This document shows positions 41,510 to 49,862 of a stretch of 64,000 nucleotides of DNA, piece by piece. Origin of the DNA: Taurinivorans muris (GTDB taxonomy: Bacteria; Desulfobacterota; Desulfovibrionia; Desulfovibrionales; Desulfovibrionaceae); the NCBI RefSeq assembly GCF_025232395.1, contig NZ_CP065938.1, forward strand, positions 1,116,001 to 1,180,000, given 5' to 3'. The translations under genes were made by a program, and so were the position numbers. The notes under the pieces are model-generated. The model was given only the letters and a program-made list of their open reading frames with translations, was not told the DNA's origin and made no database searches. Position 1 is the first letter of the stretch; every line of letters begins with the position of its first letter.

Positions 41510-42082
41510 TTATTCAGAAACAATTTCCGCTTTTGTAATGACAACGGCTGTTTTAGGAACATCATCAAAATATCCGCGGCTGCCGGTTTCAACTTTTGCA
41601 ATGGCATCGACAACATCCTGCCCTTTTACCACTTTTCCGAAAACAGCGTATCCCCAACCGGAAAGGGTAGGAGCTCTGAAATTCAGAAAATCATTATCTT
41701 TTACATTGATAAAGAATTGTCCTGTTGCGGAATGGGGGTCTTGAGTACGAGCCATGGCAATAGTGTATTTATCATTTGCAAGCCCGTTATCAGCCTCATT
41801 TTGAATGGGCTGGCGGGTTTCTTTTTGGTTCATATCGGCATCAAAGCCGCCGCCTTGAATCATAAAGCCGTCAATAACACGGTGGAAAATAAGTCCGTCG
41901 TAAAAACCGTCTTTAACATATTGTTCAAAGTTTGCGGAAGTAATCGGAGCTTTTTCCGGATTGAGTTCAAGAACAATATCACCCATGGTTGTTGTAAGTT
42001 TAATCACTGGTTTTCCTCCTGCCTGCGCTTCTCCCGCCGTAAAAAGCATAAAAGCCAAGCATAATGAAATTAGTATACGCAT
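41510..42082 (-). CDS. periplasmic cyclophilin-type peptidyl-prolyl isomerase
   Basis: 190-aa folding catalyst that isomerises X-Pro bonds in the periplasm. A signal peptide (about 20 residues, cleavage after AQA) is followed by a single cyclophilin domain. The signature [18 protein letters not shown] with the catalytic Arg in FHRV, and the [19 protein letters not shown] motif with the Gln/Phe pocket residues, are intact. ATG 42082 is preferred because TTGGAG is 7 bases upstream; the ATG at 42088 is only 1 base after it. It lies downstream of clpB but behind clpB's terminator, so it is probably separate. Confidence 0.93.
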   Translation of the reverse strand: MRILISLCLAFMLFTAGEAQAGGKPVIKLTTTMGDIVLELNPEKAPITSANFEQYVKDGFYDGLIFHRVIDGFMIQGGGFDADMNQKETRQPIQNEADNGLANDKYTIAMARTQDPHSATGQFFINVKDNDFLNFRAPTLSGWGYAVFGKVVKGQDVVDAIAKVETGSRGYFDDVPKTAVVITKAEIVSE

Positions 42083-42140
42083 GGTCATTCTCCAAGCAAT
42101 ATTTTTATCAGTATACGTTAAATTTAAAACATTGCAAAGA

Positions 42141-42164
42141 AAAAAGGTGGTCTCCCACCTTTTT
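42141..42164 (-). terminator. intrinsic terminator of the cbpA-cbpM-clpB operon
   Basis: AAAAAGGTGG (42141-42150), loop TCTC, CCACCTTTTT (42155-42164). On the minus strand the stem is followed by TTTTTTC, two bases past the clpB stop. Confidence 0.85.
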
Positions 42165-42165
42165 C

Positions 42166-44787
42166 TTATTTTACAATTTCAAAAGACAGGGGTTCAAACT
42201 CATCCTCAACTTTTTTGACAACGACTTTGCATCCGTCAGGAATTTGCCCGCCGATAATACCGCGTGCAAGACGGGTTTCCAGTTCATTTTGCAAATACCG
42301 TTTGAGCGGACGTGCCCCATAAGCCGGGTCATAGGCTTCATGAGCGATAAAGCGTTTTGCCTCATCAGAAAGTTCCAATTCAATTTTGCGTTCCGCAAGA
42401 CGCTTACGCAAGCGTCCAAGTAACACGTCAACAATTTTAACAACCTGATTTTCAAGCAAAGGAGAGAATAAAACAGTTTCATCCACACGGTTCAAAAATT
42501 CCGGACGGAAGAATTGCTTAAGCTGCGCCATTACGGAATCTTTCAGTCCTTCTTTGAAAGAACCGTCTTGATTTATACCCTCTAAAATCATGTTTGAACC
42601 GATGTTGGACGTCATGATGACGATGGTATTCCTAAAATCAACCGTTCTTCCTTGGCTGTCGGTAAGCCTGCCGTCATCAAGCAATTGCAGCATTGTATTG
42701 AACACGTCAGGATGAGCCTTTTCTATTTCGTCGAGCAAGACGACGGAATAAGGCTTACGGCGCACAGCTTCCGTCAATTGTCCTCCCTCATCATACCCGA
42801 TATATCCCGGAGGCGCACCGATAAGGCGTGATACCGAATGTTTTTCCATATATTCGCTCATATCAAGGCGCACCATATTATCTTCCGTATCAAACAGCGC
42901 CTCTGCAAGGGCTTTGCAAAGCTCTGTCTTACCCACGCCAGTGGGTCCCAAGAAGATGAAAGAAGCCAAAGGACGCATAGGGTCGGAAAGCCCCGCTCTC
43001 GCCCGAAGAACAGCATCCGCCACAAGCCGTACCGCAATGTCTTGTCCGACAACGCGTTTATGCAGCACGTCCGGCAAAGCAAGAAGTTTCTCCCGTTCTG
43101 ACTGCAAAAGGCGTGTTACGGGAATACCTGTCCATTTCGCCACAATGGCAGCCACATCGTCAGGATGAACTTCTTCCTTCAATAAACGGGGTTCGGCTGC
43201 TTGTTCCGTATTGCCATGCTTTTCAAGCTCTTCAAGGCGTTTTTGCAAATCAAGCAAAGTGGAATATTTCAATTCCGCGGCTTTTGCCAAATCATAATTG
43301 CGTTCAGCTTCAGAAATTGAAAGCTTTACCTTGTCGATTTCCTCTTTTATTTTACGTACCGTGTCAATGGAGCCTTTTTCTTGTTCCCATTGCTCACGGA
43401 GCAAAGTTTGTTTCGCCTTGAGCTCGGAAAGTTCTCCCTCAAGCCTTTGCAAACGCTGCATAGAAGCGGAATCAGTTTCGCGGCGCAAGGCTTCTTTTTC
43501 AATTTCAAGCTGCATTACCTTGCGGTTGGCTTCGTCAAGTTCCGTCGGCAGGCTGTCAATTTCCGTACGGATCATTGCCGCGGCTTCATCAATGATATCA
43601 ATGGCTTTGTCAGGCAGCTGACGATCGGGGATATAGCGGATACTGAGCGTTACCGCCTCGACAATCGCGGAATCGCTGATACGGACGCCATGATGCAATT
43701 CAAACTTGTCTTTTAATCCGCGCAAAATGGAAATAGCGTCTTCCTGACTCGGCTCATCAACCATGACAGGTTGGAAGCGGCGTTCAAGCGCGGGATCTTT
43801 CTCGATATATTTACGGTATTCATCGATAGTTGTCGCCCCGATACAATGCAGTTCGCCGCGGGCGAGCATGGGTTTGAGCAAATTGCCCGCATCCATTGAA
43901 CCTTCTGTTTTGCCCGCACCGACAATGGTATGCAGTTCATCAATGAAAAGAATGATTTGCCCGTCGGATTTTTCAACTTCAGACAAAACGGCTTTCAACC
44001 GTTCTTCAAACTCTCCGCGGTATTTTGCACCGGCAATGAGCGCCCCCATATCAAGAGCGATCAAGCGTTTATTTTTCAAGCCTTCCGGCACGTCACCCTT
44101 GACAATGCGATGAGCAAGCCCTTCAACGATAGCCGTTTTGCCTACCCCCGCTTCCCCGATCAAAACAGGATTGTTTTTGGTACGGCGGGAAAGAATGCGG
44201 ATAGCGCGGCGGATTTCCTGATCACGCCCGATGACAGGGTCAAGTTTTCCCTTGCCTGCCGCTTCAACCAAATCCCGTCCGTACTTTGAAAGAGCCTCGA
44301 ACGTATCTTCAGGATTAGGGCTTGTTATTCTATGAGGCCCGCGCAATTCTTCCGCAGCTTTCATGAAAGATTTTTGTTCAATGCCGTATTTTCTGAAAAC
44401 ATCGCCGAGCAAACCGCTGGGGTTCGGACCGATGAGTTCATAAAAAACATGTTCGACACTGATATATTCATCCTGCATTTTTTTTGCCAGCATTTCAGCT
44501 TGCGCAAGAGCTTTGTTGACACGGGTTGTGACATGTATGCTTTGCGTATCGCTGCCGGGACCGCTCACACCGGGCTTTTTGGCGAGCAGCTGTTCAATAT
44601 CCTGTTTGAACTGCAAAATGTTTACGCCCATTCTCTGCAAAATGGACGGAATAAGTCCTTTTTCCTGTTCCAAAAACGCATAAATCAAATGCTCGGCATC
44701 AATTTCCTGATGTTCTCTGGCAAAAGCTATGCTTTGCGCTTGTGAAAAAGCTTCTTGAGCTTTTTGTGTCAATCTATTGATATCCAT
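42166..44787 (-). CDS. clpB: ATP-dependent disaggregase ClpB
   Basis: Hexameric AAA+ chaperone that threads aggregated proteins through its pore together with the DnaK system. An N-terminal Clp_N repeat pair (residues 1-145) is followed by the first AAA domain with Walker A GEAGVGKT at 211-218, the helical middle domain (about 400-530) that distinguishes ClpB, and the second AAA domain with [11 protein letters not shown] and a [11 protein letters not shown] box. At 873 aa it has family length. It closes the operon after cbpA and cbpM; heat or protein-stress control is expected. Confidence 0.97.
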   Translation of the reverse strand: MDINRLTQKAQEAFSQAQSIAFAREHQEIDAEHLIYAFLEQEKGLIPSILQRMGVNILQFKQDIEQLLAKKPGVSGPGSDTQSIHVTTRVNKALAQAEMLAKKMQDEYISVEHVFYELIGPNPSGLLGDVFRKYGIEQKSFMKAAEELRGPHRITSPNPEDTFEALSKYGRDLVEAAGKGKLDPVIGRDQEIRRAIRILSRRTKNNPVLIGEAGVGKTAIVEGLAHRIVKGDVPEGLKNKRLIALDMGALIAGAKYRGEFEERLKAVLSEVEKSDGQIILFIDELHTIVGAGKTEGSMDAGNLLKPMLARGELHCIGATTIDEYRKYIEKDPALERRFQPVMVDEPSQEDAISILRGLKDKFELHHGVRISDSAIVEAVTLSIRYIPDRQLPDKAIDIIDEAAAMIRTEIDSLPTELDEANRKVMQLEIEKEALRRETDSASMQRLQRLEGELSELKAKQTLLREQWEQEKGSIDTVRKIKEEIDKVKLSISEAERNYDLAKAAELKYSTLLDLQKRLEELEKHGNTEQAAEPRLLKEEVHPDDVAAIVAKWTGIPVTRLLQSEREKLLALPDVLHKRVVGQDIAVRLVADAVLRARAGLSDPMRPLASFIFLGPTGVGKTELCKALAEALFDTEDNMVRLDMSEYMEKHSVSRLIGAPPGYIGYDEGGQLTEAVRRKPYSVVLLDEIEKAHPDVFNTMLQLLDDGRLTDSQGRTVDFRNTIVIMTSNIGSNMILEGINQDGSFKEGLKDSVMAQLKQFFRPEFLNRVDETVLFSPLLENQVVKIVDVLLGRLRKRLAERKIELELSDEAKRFIAHEAYDPAYGARPLKRYLQNELETRLARGIIGGQIPDGCKVVVKKVEDEFEPLSFEIVK

Positions 44788-44811
44788 AATATTTTTCCTC
44801 TTATTCTCTTA

Positions 44812-45090
44812 TTATTCCAATGCGTTGCGCAGCTGCGCCAATTGATTTTCCAAATCATCGATTTTTTCCAGCAAATCCACGATCATCGCTCCCGCATGAC
44901 AAGGCAGTTCAAAATCCCTGCAAAGCCTGTCCGCTTTGCGGACTTTGAAAATATCATTGGAGCTCAATAAGAATTTATCTGCTTCTATTGGCTGCAACCA
45001 CCCAATATCAATATATTCCCTGCATTTTTCCTCTTCAATTTCCGCTTCCTGAATAAATTCCATGAATGAAAGAAAAGTAGAATTTTCCAT
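44812..45090 (-). CDS. cbpM: chaperone modulator CbpM-like protein
   Basis: 92-aa protein with a MerR-like N-terminal fold (YIDIGWLQPIEADKF) and a C-terminal coiled coil (DLLEKIDDLENQLAQLRNAL). In E. coli, CbpM binds and inhibits the J-domain of CbpA. The match to the family is in layout and in the LSSNDIFKVRKADRLCRDFEL segment. It lies 14 bases after cbpA and 24 before clpB, which fits an inhibitor of the neighbouring co-chaperone. The genus-level function is inferred. Confidence 0.8.
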   Translation of the reverse strand: MENSTFLSFMEFIQEAEIEEEKCREYIDIGWLQPIEADKFLLSSNDIFKVRKADRLCRDFELPCHAGAMIVDLLEKIDDLENQLAQLRNALE

Positions 45091-45104
45091 TTTAATTTCC
45101 TTCC

Positions 45105-46028
45105 TTATTCACCTTGGGCAGTCAAGCCCGCAAGTTCCTTCCATAAGGATTTTTCTTTTTCACCCATTGTTTCAAGGCTCGGAGTGTCAATATCGATGAC
45201 AACATATTCATCTCCTTTCGCCCCTATTCCTTTCCCCTTTAAACGAAGTTTCTTGCCGCTCTTGATTCCAGCCGGAATATTGAGCTCAACTTCGCCCTCA
45301 AGGGTGGGAACACGAAGTTTCGTACCAAAGACTGCTTCCGCAGGCTTGATAAACATTTGGCAGCTGATGTCAAAGCCGTCACTTTTGAATTTCGGGTGCG
45401 GGGCATACTGAACGGTCAAATACAAATCGCCATTGGGCGTGCCCGCCCTGCCTTGTCCCGCCAAGCGGAGTTTCGCTCCGTTTTTTATTCCCGCGGGGAT
45501 GTTGACATTCAGCGATTTCGTTTCACCGCCTTGCTGGTTCAGTGTAAAATGCTTCGCTCCGCCTTTATGGGCTTCCTCCAAACTGATTTGCACGGTTGCT
45601 TCCACATCATGTCCTTTACGCTGACGTTGGTAACCGCCAAAACCGCCGTTATTGAAAGCGCCGCCGCCAAAGCCGCCGTGCTGACCGAAGAGCATTTCAA
45701 AGAAATCGCTGAAATCTCCGCCGCCAAAACCGCCTTGTCCGCCCTGAAAATTAAATTGGAAATTTTCAAAGCCTGGAGCGCCTTGGAAGTTTTGCCCGTC
45801 TTTCCAGTTCGGTCCGAGTTGGTCGTACAATTTCCGTTTTTGAGGGTCTTTCAAAACTTCGTGGGCTTCGTTGACTTCTTTGAATTTTTCTTCAGCCTTG
45901 CTGTCGCCTTGATTCAAATCCGGATGATATTTACGTGCAAGCTTTTTATATGATTTATCAATTTCTTCCGTCGTCGCAGTTCTTTCAACTTCCAAAATCT
46001 TGTAATAATCTTTATATGAAACTGACAT
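45105..46028 (-). CDS. cbpA: DnaJ-class co-chaperone CbpA
   Basis: 307-aa curved-DNA-binding-protein type J protein. The J-domain has the HPD motif at residues 35-37 in ARKYHPDLNQGD. A Gly/Phe-rich linker (about 80-135) includes several FGG repeats. Two C-terminal substrate-binding domains follow. The zinc-finger region of true DnaJ is missing, which separates CbpA from DnaJ. It is the first gene of the operon; the promoter overlaps an inverted repeat. Confidence 0.93.
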   Translation of the reverse strand: MSVSYKDYYKILEVERTATTEEIDKSYKKLARKYHPDLNQGDSKAEEKFKEVNEAHEVLKDPQKRKLYDQLGPNWKDGQNFQGAPGFENFQFNFQGGQGGFGGGDFSDFFEMLFGQHGGFGGGAFNNGGFGGYQRQRKGHDVEATVQISLEEAHKGGAKHFTLNQQGGETKSLNVNIPAGIKNGAKLRLAGQGRAGTPNGDLYLTVQYAPHPKFKSDGFDISCQMFIKPAEAVFGTKLRVPTLEGEVELNIPAGIKSGKKLRLKGKGIGAKGDEYVVIDIDTPSLETMGEKEKSLWKELAGLTAQGE

Positions 46029-46112
46029 ATTTTCCCTCTATCTGCTTATATTATCACTATTAATGCTCTTTTTATCCTTTTTATATTAAAATAAATAAGA
46101 GCTTTTTTACCA

Positions 46113-46130
46113 TTGTCAAGACTTTGACAA
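46113..46130. promoter_or_regulatory. inverted repeat with back-to-back -35 boxes between cbpA and the ThiS-like gene
   Basis: TTGTCAAGACTTTGACAA is a perfect 7-bp inverted repeat with a 4-base spacer. Each arm holds a -35 box TTGACA: the minus one (46119-46114) pairs with a -10-like TATTTA (46097-46092), and the plus one (46124-46129) with TAAATT (46147-46152). Two polymerases cannot bind at once, so the promoters should exclude each other, or the repeat may be a repressor site. It is not a CIRCE element. Confidence 0.5.
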
Positions 46131-46239
46131 CTAATTTAAAAGACAATAAATTCAAATAAATAAAAAAATTTTTTAAACAAAAAAATGCTTTGCCTTTCTT
46201 AAATCTATGAGTATACTGTCGGAACGTACCGAGGTGAAT

Positions 46240-46470
46240 ATGGACCAAAAAGAATGTATAGAGCCGACACTGACAGTTCTGCTCCAGCCCGAAGAAGAAA
46301 CCCGCATCATTCCGCGCCACAAAGCGAAAAACGTCGCCCGGCTCATTCAGTTCTTAGGCTTGCGTCCGTATACCGCAATGGTTGTGAGGGAAGGCATTCC
46401 TTTAACACCCGATGTTCCCCTTTACCCCAATCAAACCGTCATAGTCCGTAAAGTAATGTCTTCAGGCTGA
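46240..46470 (+). CDS. ThiS/MoaD-like ubiquitin-fold protein without a Gly-Gly tail
   Basis: 76-aa small protein with beta-grasp features: LTVLLQPEEETRIIP, the helix VARLIQFLG, then TAMVVREGIPL and YPNQTVIVRKV. ThiS and MoaD normally end in Gly-Gly, which is adenylated and carries the sulfur; this one ends in SSG, so it may not be a sulfur carrier in the usual sense. GAGGTG is 3 bases before the ATG at 46240, so a longer frame from 46207 is not used. The GT9 gene starts 5 bases after the stop. The role is unknown. Confidence 0.6.
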   Translation: MDQKECIEPTLTVLLQPEEETRIIPRHKAKNVARLIQFLGLRPYTAMVVREGIPLTPDVPLYPNQTVIVRKVMSSG

Positions 46471-46475
46471 AAACT

Positions 46476-48092
46476 ATGCATTACACTATCATTAATCTAA
46501 CCCGCTTCGGTGATTTGCTGCAAACTGCCTGTACTATTTCCGCTTTAAAAAACAGCGGTGAACATAAAATTTCCCTTATCTGCCTGAACCAGTTTACTGA
46601 TGTCACCCAATTCATTCCCCATCTCGACCATGTTTTCGATTTTTCGGGAGCAAAGCATTTAACCAATTTGCATGCCGGAGATTTTTCCCGCTGGGTCGAA
46701 AGTTATCAGGAAATCATGGAATGGGTAAAAAAATATCATCAGGAATTTCAAACAGATTGTATCATCAATCTTACCCCGACCATAAAAACAAGGCTTCTTG
46801 CCAAACTTTTAAGCCAATATAAAGGCAATATCCAAGAAATCGGATTTTGCGTGAATGACTTCGGATACATATACAATACGAACGTCTGGACAAGCTACAC
46901 CCAAGCCGTGACGCAGTTCCGCGGCGGAAGCCCTTATAATTTGATTGACGAATTCCGCTCCATGCTCGGTCTTGCCCCGGAGCAATACCGTTTAAAAAAG
47001 CCGGAACAACACCGTCTTGATGCCGCCCGAAAGCTTTTAACAGAATTTTCCGAACCTTTTCCGGACACAAGAGGCTTTGTCGGTTTTCAGCTGGGAGCAA
47101 GCAACCCTATCCGCCAATGGGATACCGAACATTTTGCCAAACTGGCGGCACTGATTTGGCAAAAAGAAAAATTTATTCCCGTTTTGCTCGGAACAAAGCA
47201 AGAATTGGTACTGGCGGAAAATTTTTCCCAGTACGCCGACCCTGCGGTTCCTTATTTCAATTACTGCGGAAAAAGTTCCCTTCAGGAACTCGGAGCCATG
47301 CTCTGCCAATTGACGGCATTGGTCAGCAATGACACCGGCACATTGCATTTGGCGACAGGACTTAACGTGCCGGTCATAGGAATTTATCTGGCAACAGCCC
47401 AAGTTTGGGATACGGGACCTTATGGCTGCAAGCAAATATGCCTTGAGCCAAACCTTGCCTGCCACCCCTGCAATTTCAACGCAACGTGTCAAAATAACCA
47501 TATTTGCCAAAAACAAATCTCCGCTGAAACGGTTTTCAATGCGCTTTGCCACCGTTTAGGACCTGACGGTTCAAAAACTGTCCGCACGTCTTTGGAAGAA
47601 GAGAACACAGCCCGCATTTGGGAAGGATTTTTCCAGCATGACGGCTTTATCAACTATAAACCTTTGCATAAGGAACATGATATCCGTTCGCTTTGGATGC
47701 AATGCCAAAGACTTTTTTATAAAAATCTTCTCAACAAGCTGCAAAACGGCAGCGAAAACACCTATCCCGATCTATGCATTGACAACCAAAAACTGTTGCC
47801 GGCAAAACTTGAAATAGAAAAACTGCAAGCCTTTGTTTTGTTGGCAAGGGAACAAGCTTTTTTATTTTCCAAAATACCTGTACAAAAAAATCAAGAAAAA
47901 TTCCTTGCTTCAACCCAAAGGGTAAAAATTTTTCTCAAACAATCACAGTTTCTTATTCCTCTTTCTTTGCTTTTTGAGCAGCTTCTTCAGGATAACGCCC
48001 AAAGCATGGAAGAAATCATCCACTTTTTTGACATTTTAAAAGAAGAATTGACATTATTTTCTCTTTTCCTCAAATCTGACGCTGAAAAATAA
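46476..48092 (+). CDS. glycosyltransferase family 9 (heptosyltransferase-like)
   Basis: 538-aa cytoplasmic or membrane-associated GT-B enzyme. The N-terminal NLTRFGDLLQTA matches the GT9 start. The C-terminal half has VGFQLGASNPIRQWDTEHFAKLA and the nucleotide-sugar site VSNDTGTLHLATGLNVPVIGIY. A Cys-rich stretch LACHPCNFNATCQNNHICQ follows. The family is usually about 350 aa; here about 150 extra residues at the C-terminus (from 390), largely helical, are of unknown use. In Desulfovibrio such proteins may act on surface glycans or lipid A core. It is probably translated with the ThiS-like gene. Confidence 0.85.
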   Translation: MHYTIINLTRFGDLLQTACTISALKNSGEHKISLICLNQFTDVTQFIPHLDHVFDFSGAKHLTNLHAGDFSRWVESYQEIMEWVKKYHQEFQTDCIINLTPTIKTRLLAKLLSQYKGNIQEIGFCVNDFGYIYNTNVWTSYTQAVTQFRGGSPYNLIDEFRSMLGLAPEQYRLKKPEQHRLDAARKLLTEFSEPFPDTRGFVGFQLGASNPIRQWDTEHFAKLAALIWQKEKFIPVLLGTKQELVLAENFSQYADPAVPYFNYCGKSSLQELGAMLCQLTALVSNDTGTLHLATGLNVPVIGIYLATAQVWDTGPYGCKQICLEPNLACHPCNFNATCQNNHICQKQISAETVFNALCHRLGPDGSKTVRTSLEEENTARIWEGFFQHDGFINYKPLHKEHDIRSLWMQCQRLFYKNLLNKLQNGSENTYPDLCIDNQKLLPAKLEIEKLQAFVLLAREQAFLFSKIPVQKNQEKFLASTQRVKIFLKQSQFLIPLSLLFEQLLQDNAQSMEEIIHFFDILKEELTLFSLFLKSDAEK

Positions 48093-48096
48093 ATAT

Positions 48097-48111
48097 TGGC
48101 ACATATTTTGC
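48097..48111 (+). promoter_or_regulatory. sigma-54 (RpoN) promoter
   Basis: TGGCAC (48097-48102), a 5-base spacer and TTGC (48108-48111) match the sigma-54 consensus TGGCAC-N5-TTGC perfectly. Transcription would begin near 48123, about 65 bases before the next start codon. No enhancer site was recognised; the GT9 gene lies directly upstream. Confidence 0.75.
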
Positions 48112-48188
48112 TAATATATTTTCAAAAATATGCATACGGAAAATTTTTCCAACATATTTAAGCACATTCATGACCTTTGGAGGGAAAT

Positions 48189-48803
48189 ATGATTTATATT
48201 AATGGTCAAAAAAGCGAATTTGAACTTAACCAATTTTCAAATTTTGAAGAAGTTATCATTGCAACCAACGCAGCTTGCAACAACGCCAACGAAATTATTA
48301 CGGAAGTTCATTTAAATGATGAACTTTTCCAAGAACTCTATCCGCACCAAGCAGAAGACATTGAAATCAGCGAAGTGAAAAAAGTTGAAATCACTTCCAT
48401 AAAATATATTGAAATGGCTTCTCAAATTGTCACGGAACTTTTCAAAGTCACGTCTTCTATCCGCATCGCCTCAACCCAAGCCTCCGAATCACTACGCCGC
48501 GGAGACGATATGGACGCGCTTGCAACCATTACCAATATGACCGAAGTCATCCGCAATTTTTTAAGCATGATTGCTTGTTTCCAATCGGATTTCAATGCGC
48601 CTGTCACGGCAGAATATGAAAGCCTTTCCGAAAAATACAACCAAATCCTTCTTGAAGTGAACGACGCCATGGAAAACGAAGACTGGATTCTGGTTGCCGA
48701 CCTTTTGGGATTTGAAGTCGCACCTCTCTGCTCAGATTGGGACACCTATCTGACTTCGCTCCGTTTCTTCTTCAACTCTGAAATCAATACGGTTTCTCAA
48801 TAA
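48189..48803 (+). CDS. unrecognised 204-aa protein behind a sigma-54 promoter
   Basis: Acidic cytoplasmic protein with no signal peptide. The N-terminal 65 residues form a short beta-sheet-like region beginning MIYINGQKSEFEL. The rest is helical, with long Glu/Asp-rich amphipathic helices (TSIKYIEMASQIVTELFKV and later DAMENEDWILVADLLGFEV) and a typical four-helix look. The shape recalls small export chaperones, but no family is recognised. The ATG follows GGAGGG at correct spacing. It is co-transcribed with the next small gene. Confidence 0.75.
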   Translation: MIYINGQKSEFELNQFSNFEEVIIATNAACNNANEIITEVHLNDELFQELYPHQAEDIEISEVKKVEITSIKYIEMASQIVTELFKVTSSIRIASTQASESLRRGDDMDALATITNMTEVIRNFLSMIACFQSDFNAPVTAEYESLSEKYNQILLEVNDAMENEDWILVADLLGFEVAPLCSDWDTYLTSLRFFFNSEINTVSQ

Positions 48804-48846
48804 TACACCCGAAATTCTCAAAAAACAGGTTTCAGAAGACAGGTTT

Positions 48847-49170
48847 ATGATGAGCAGCTTAACGTTACTTGACAGAATGCTTATCATTGCTCAATTTGAG
48901 CTTGAAGCAATGCAGCAAGGAGATGTGGACGGAGCAATATCTTTTTTTGAGGAAAGAGTTGCCCTTCTTGACCAGTTACAAGTAAATCAAGACGAAAATT
49001 CCGAAGATTGTAAAATGAAATTGCTTGCCCTCCAAGGTTTTCATCAAATCATTTATGAAGAAGGGCTGAAACTCAAAGAGCAAATCAGACAAAATCTTCT
49101 TGAATCAAGAGTTCAGCGTTCAGCAAGCAAACGATATGCAAATGCTCGAGGATTAAATTTTTACCGCTAA
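48847..49170 (+). CDS. small helical protein, FliT-like
   Basis: 107-aa helical protein. The start LLDRMLIIAQFELEAMQQGD with DGAISFFEERVALLDQL matches the pattern of FliT/FlgN-type flagellar chaperones, in which a first helix ends in GDWD-like turns and a second helix reads L-x-x-R-x-x-L. The match is at the level of pattern only. The gene is 43 bases after the previous one and behind the same sigma-54 promoter. A role in secretion or motility is an inference. Confidence 0.6.
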   Translation: MMSSLTLLDRMLIIAQFELEAMQQGDVDGAISFFEERVALLDQLQVNQDENSEDCKMKLLALQGFHQIIYEEGLKLKEQIRQNLLESRVQRSASKRYANARGLNFYR

Positions 49171-49227
49171 GAAAAGGAGAACGAATCCGAATAAAAGCCA
49201 AAACACATAAAAACACACGCTATCCCT

Positions 49228-49255
49228 AAAAAAGGCTTCATACGAAGCCTTTTTT
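49228..49255. terminator. bidirectional intrinsic terminator
   Basis: AAAAAAGGCTTC (49228-49239), loop ATAC, GAAGCCTTTTTT (49244-49255). It closes the sigma-54 transcript (+) and lies 10 bases after the selC 3' end on the minus strand. Confidence 0.9.
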
Positions 49256-49265
49256 CATTGCGATT

Positions 49266-49359
49266 TGGCGGAAGCGTATAGGAGTCGAACCTACCTTAGA
49301 CGTTTCCGCCTAACAACAGTTTTGAAGACTGCGTGCCACACCGGTGACAATACACTTCC
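49266..49359 (-). tRNA. selC: selenocysteine tRNA (anticodon TCA)
   Basis: 94 bases with encoded CCA. The acceptor stem is 8 bp (GGAAGTGT with ACGCTTCC), the anticodon loop reads CTTCAAA giving TCA, and the long variable arm is GTTAGGCGGAAACGTCTAAG. The T-loop GGTTCGACTCC is normal. Its presence shows that the organism makes selenoproteins, which fits a formate dehydrogenase and other oxidoreductases of sulfate reducers. It starts 15 bases after the yhcH-like gene and is probably co-transcribed with it. Confidence 0.95.
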
Positions 49360-49374
49360 AATAAAAAACATATA

Positions 49375-49854
49375 TTAAATTTCATCCCAAAGTTCAACCG
49401 GAATTTTAAGCACGGCTTTCTTTATTTTCTTGGGACTGTCGCCCCTATCGTCAAGCAGGAGGCTCTTATGCGCCTCATAAGGGAAAAAAACCGCGCAATT
49501 TCCTGTTTCCACATAATAAACACAATTTTTTTCAGGAATATCAGGAAAAAATCCCGCATCGTTCTCTTCCGAATAGTTGCCTGTTCCTATGAACAATGAA
49601 AAAAACGCACCCTCGATTTTTTCCGTTCCGCTCAAAGTGCAATGAACGTCAATATATTTCTTATGATATTCATAGGCGTTGTCGGCTTTGAGTTCCGCAC
49701 TCATGATATTGTAAAAAGCCCCGTGGCAAAGCCGGTATGTCCCGTCTTTTTTTTCATAAGCGCTTGGATATTCATGAATGAACTGCAAAATAACTTCCCG
49801 CCACTTCGCCCCTTTTCCGTAATTTCCTATGCTTTCCAATCGGTCAAAAAACAT
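49375..49854 (-). CDS. YhcH/YjgK/YiaL family protein (DUF386)
   Basis: 159-aa cytoplasmic cupin-like protein. The DUF386 pattern is visible: a helix ending in HEYPSAYEKKDGTYRL, then YEYHKKYIDVHCTLSGTEKI with the conserved His/Glu metal-binding residues, and FFPYEAHKSLLL with a further His. Family members include EbgC and NanQ-type sugar epimerases; the substrate here is unknown. GGGGGAAGC precedes the ATG, 8 bases after the rsh stop, so it shares the rsh operon. Confidence 0.85.
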   Translation of the reverse strand: MFFDRLESIGNYGKGAKWREVILQFIHEYPSAYEKKDGTYRLCHGAFYNIMSAELKADNAYEYHKKYIDVHCTLSGTEKIEGAFFSLFIGTGNYSEENDAGFFPDIPEKNCVYYVETGNCAVFFPYEAHKSLLLDDRGDSPKKIKKAVLKIPVELWDEI

Positions 49855-49862
49855 GCTTCCCC

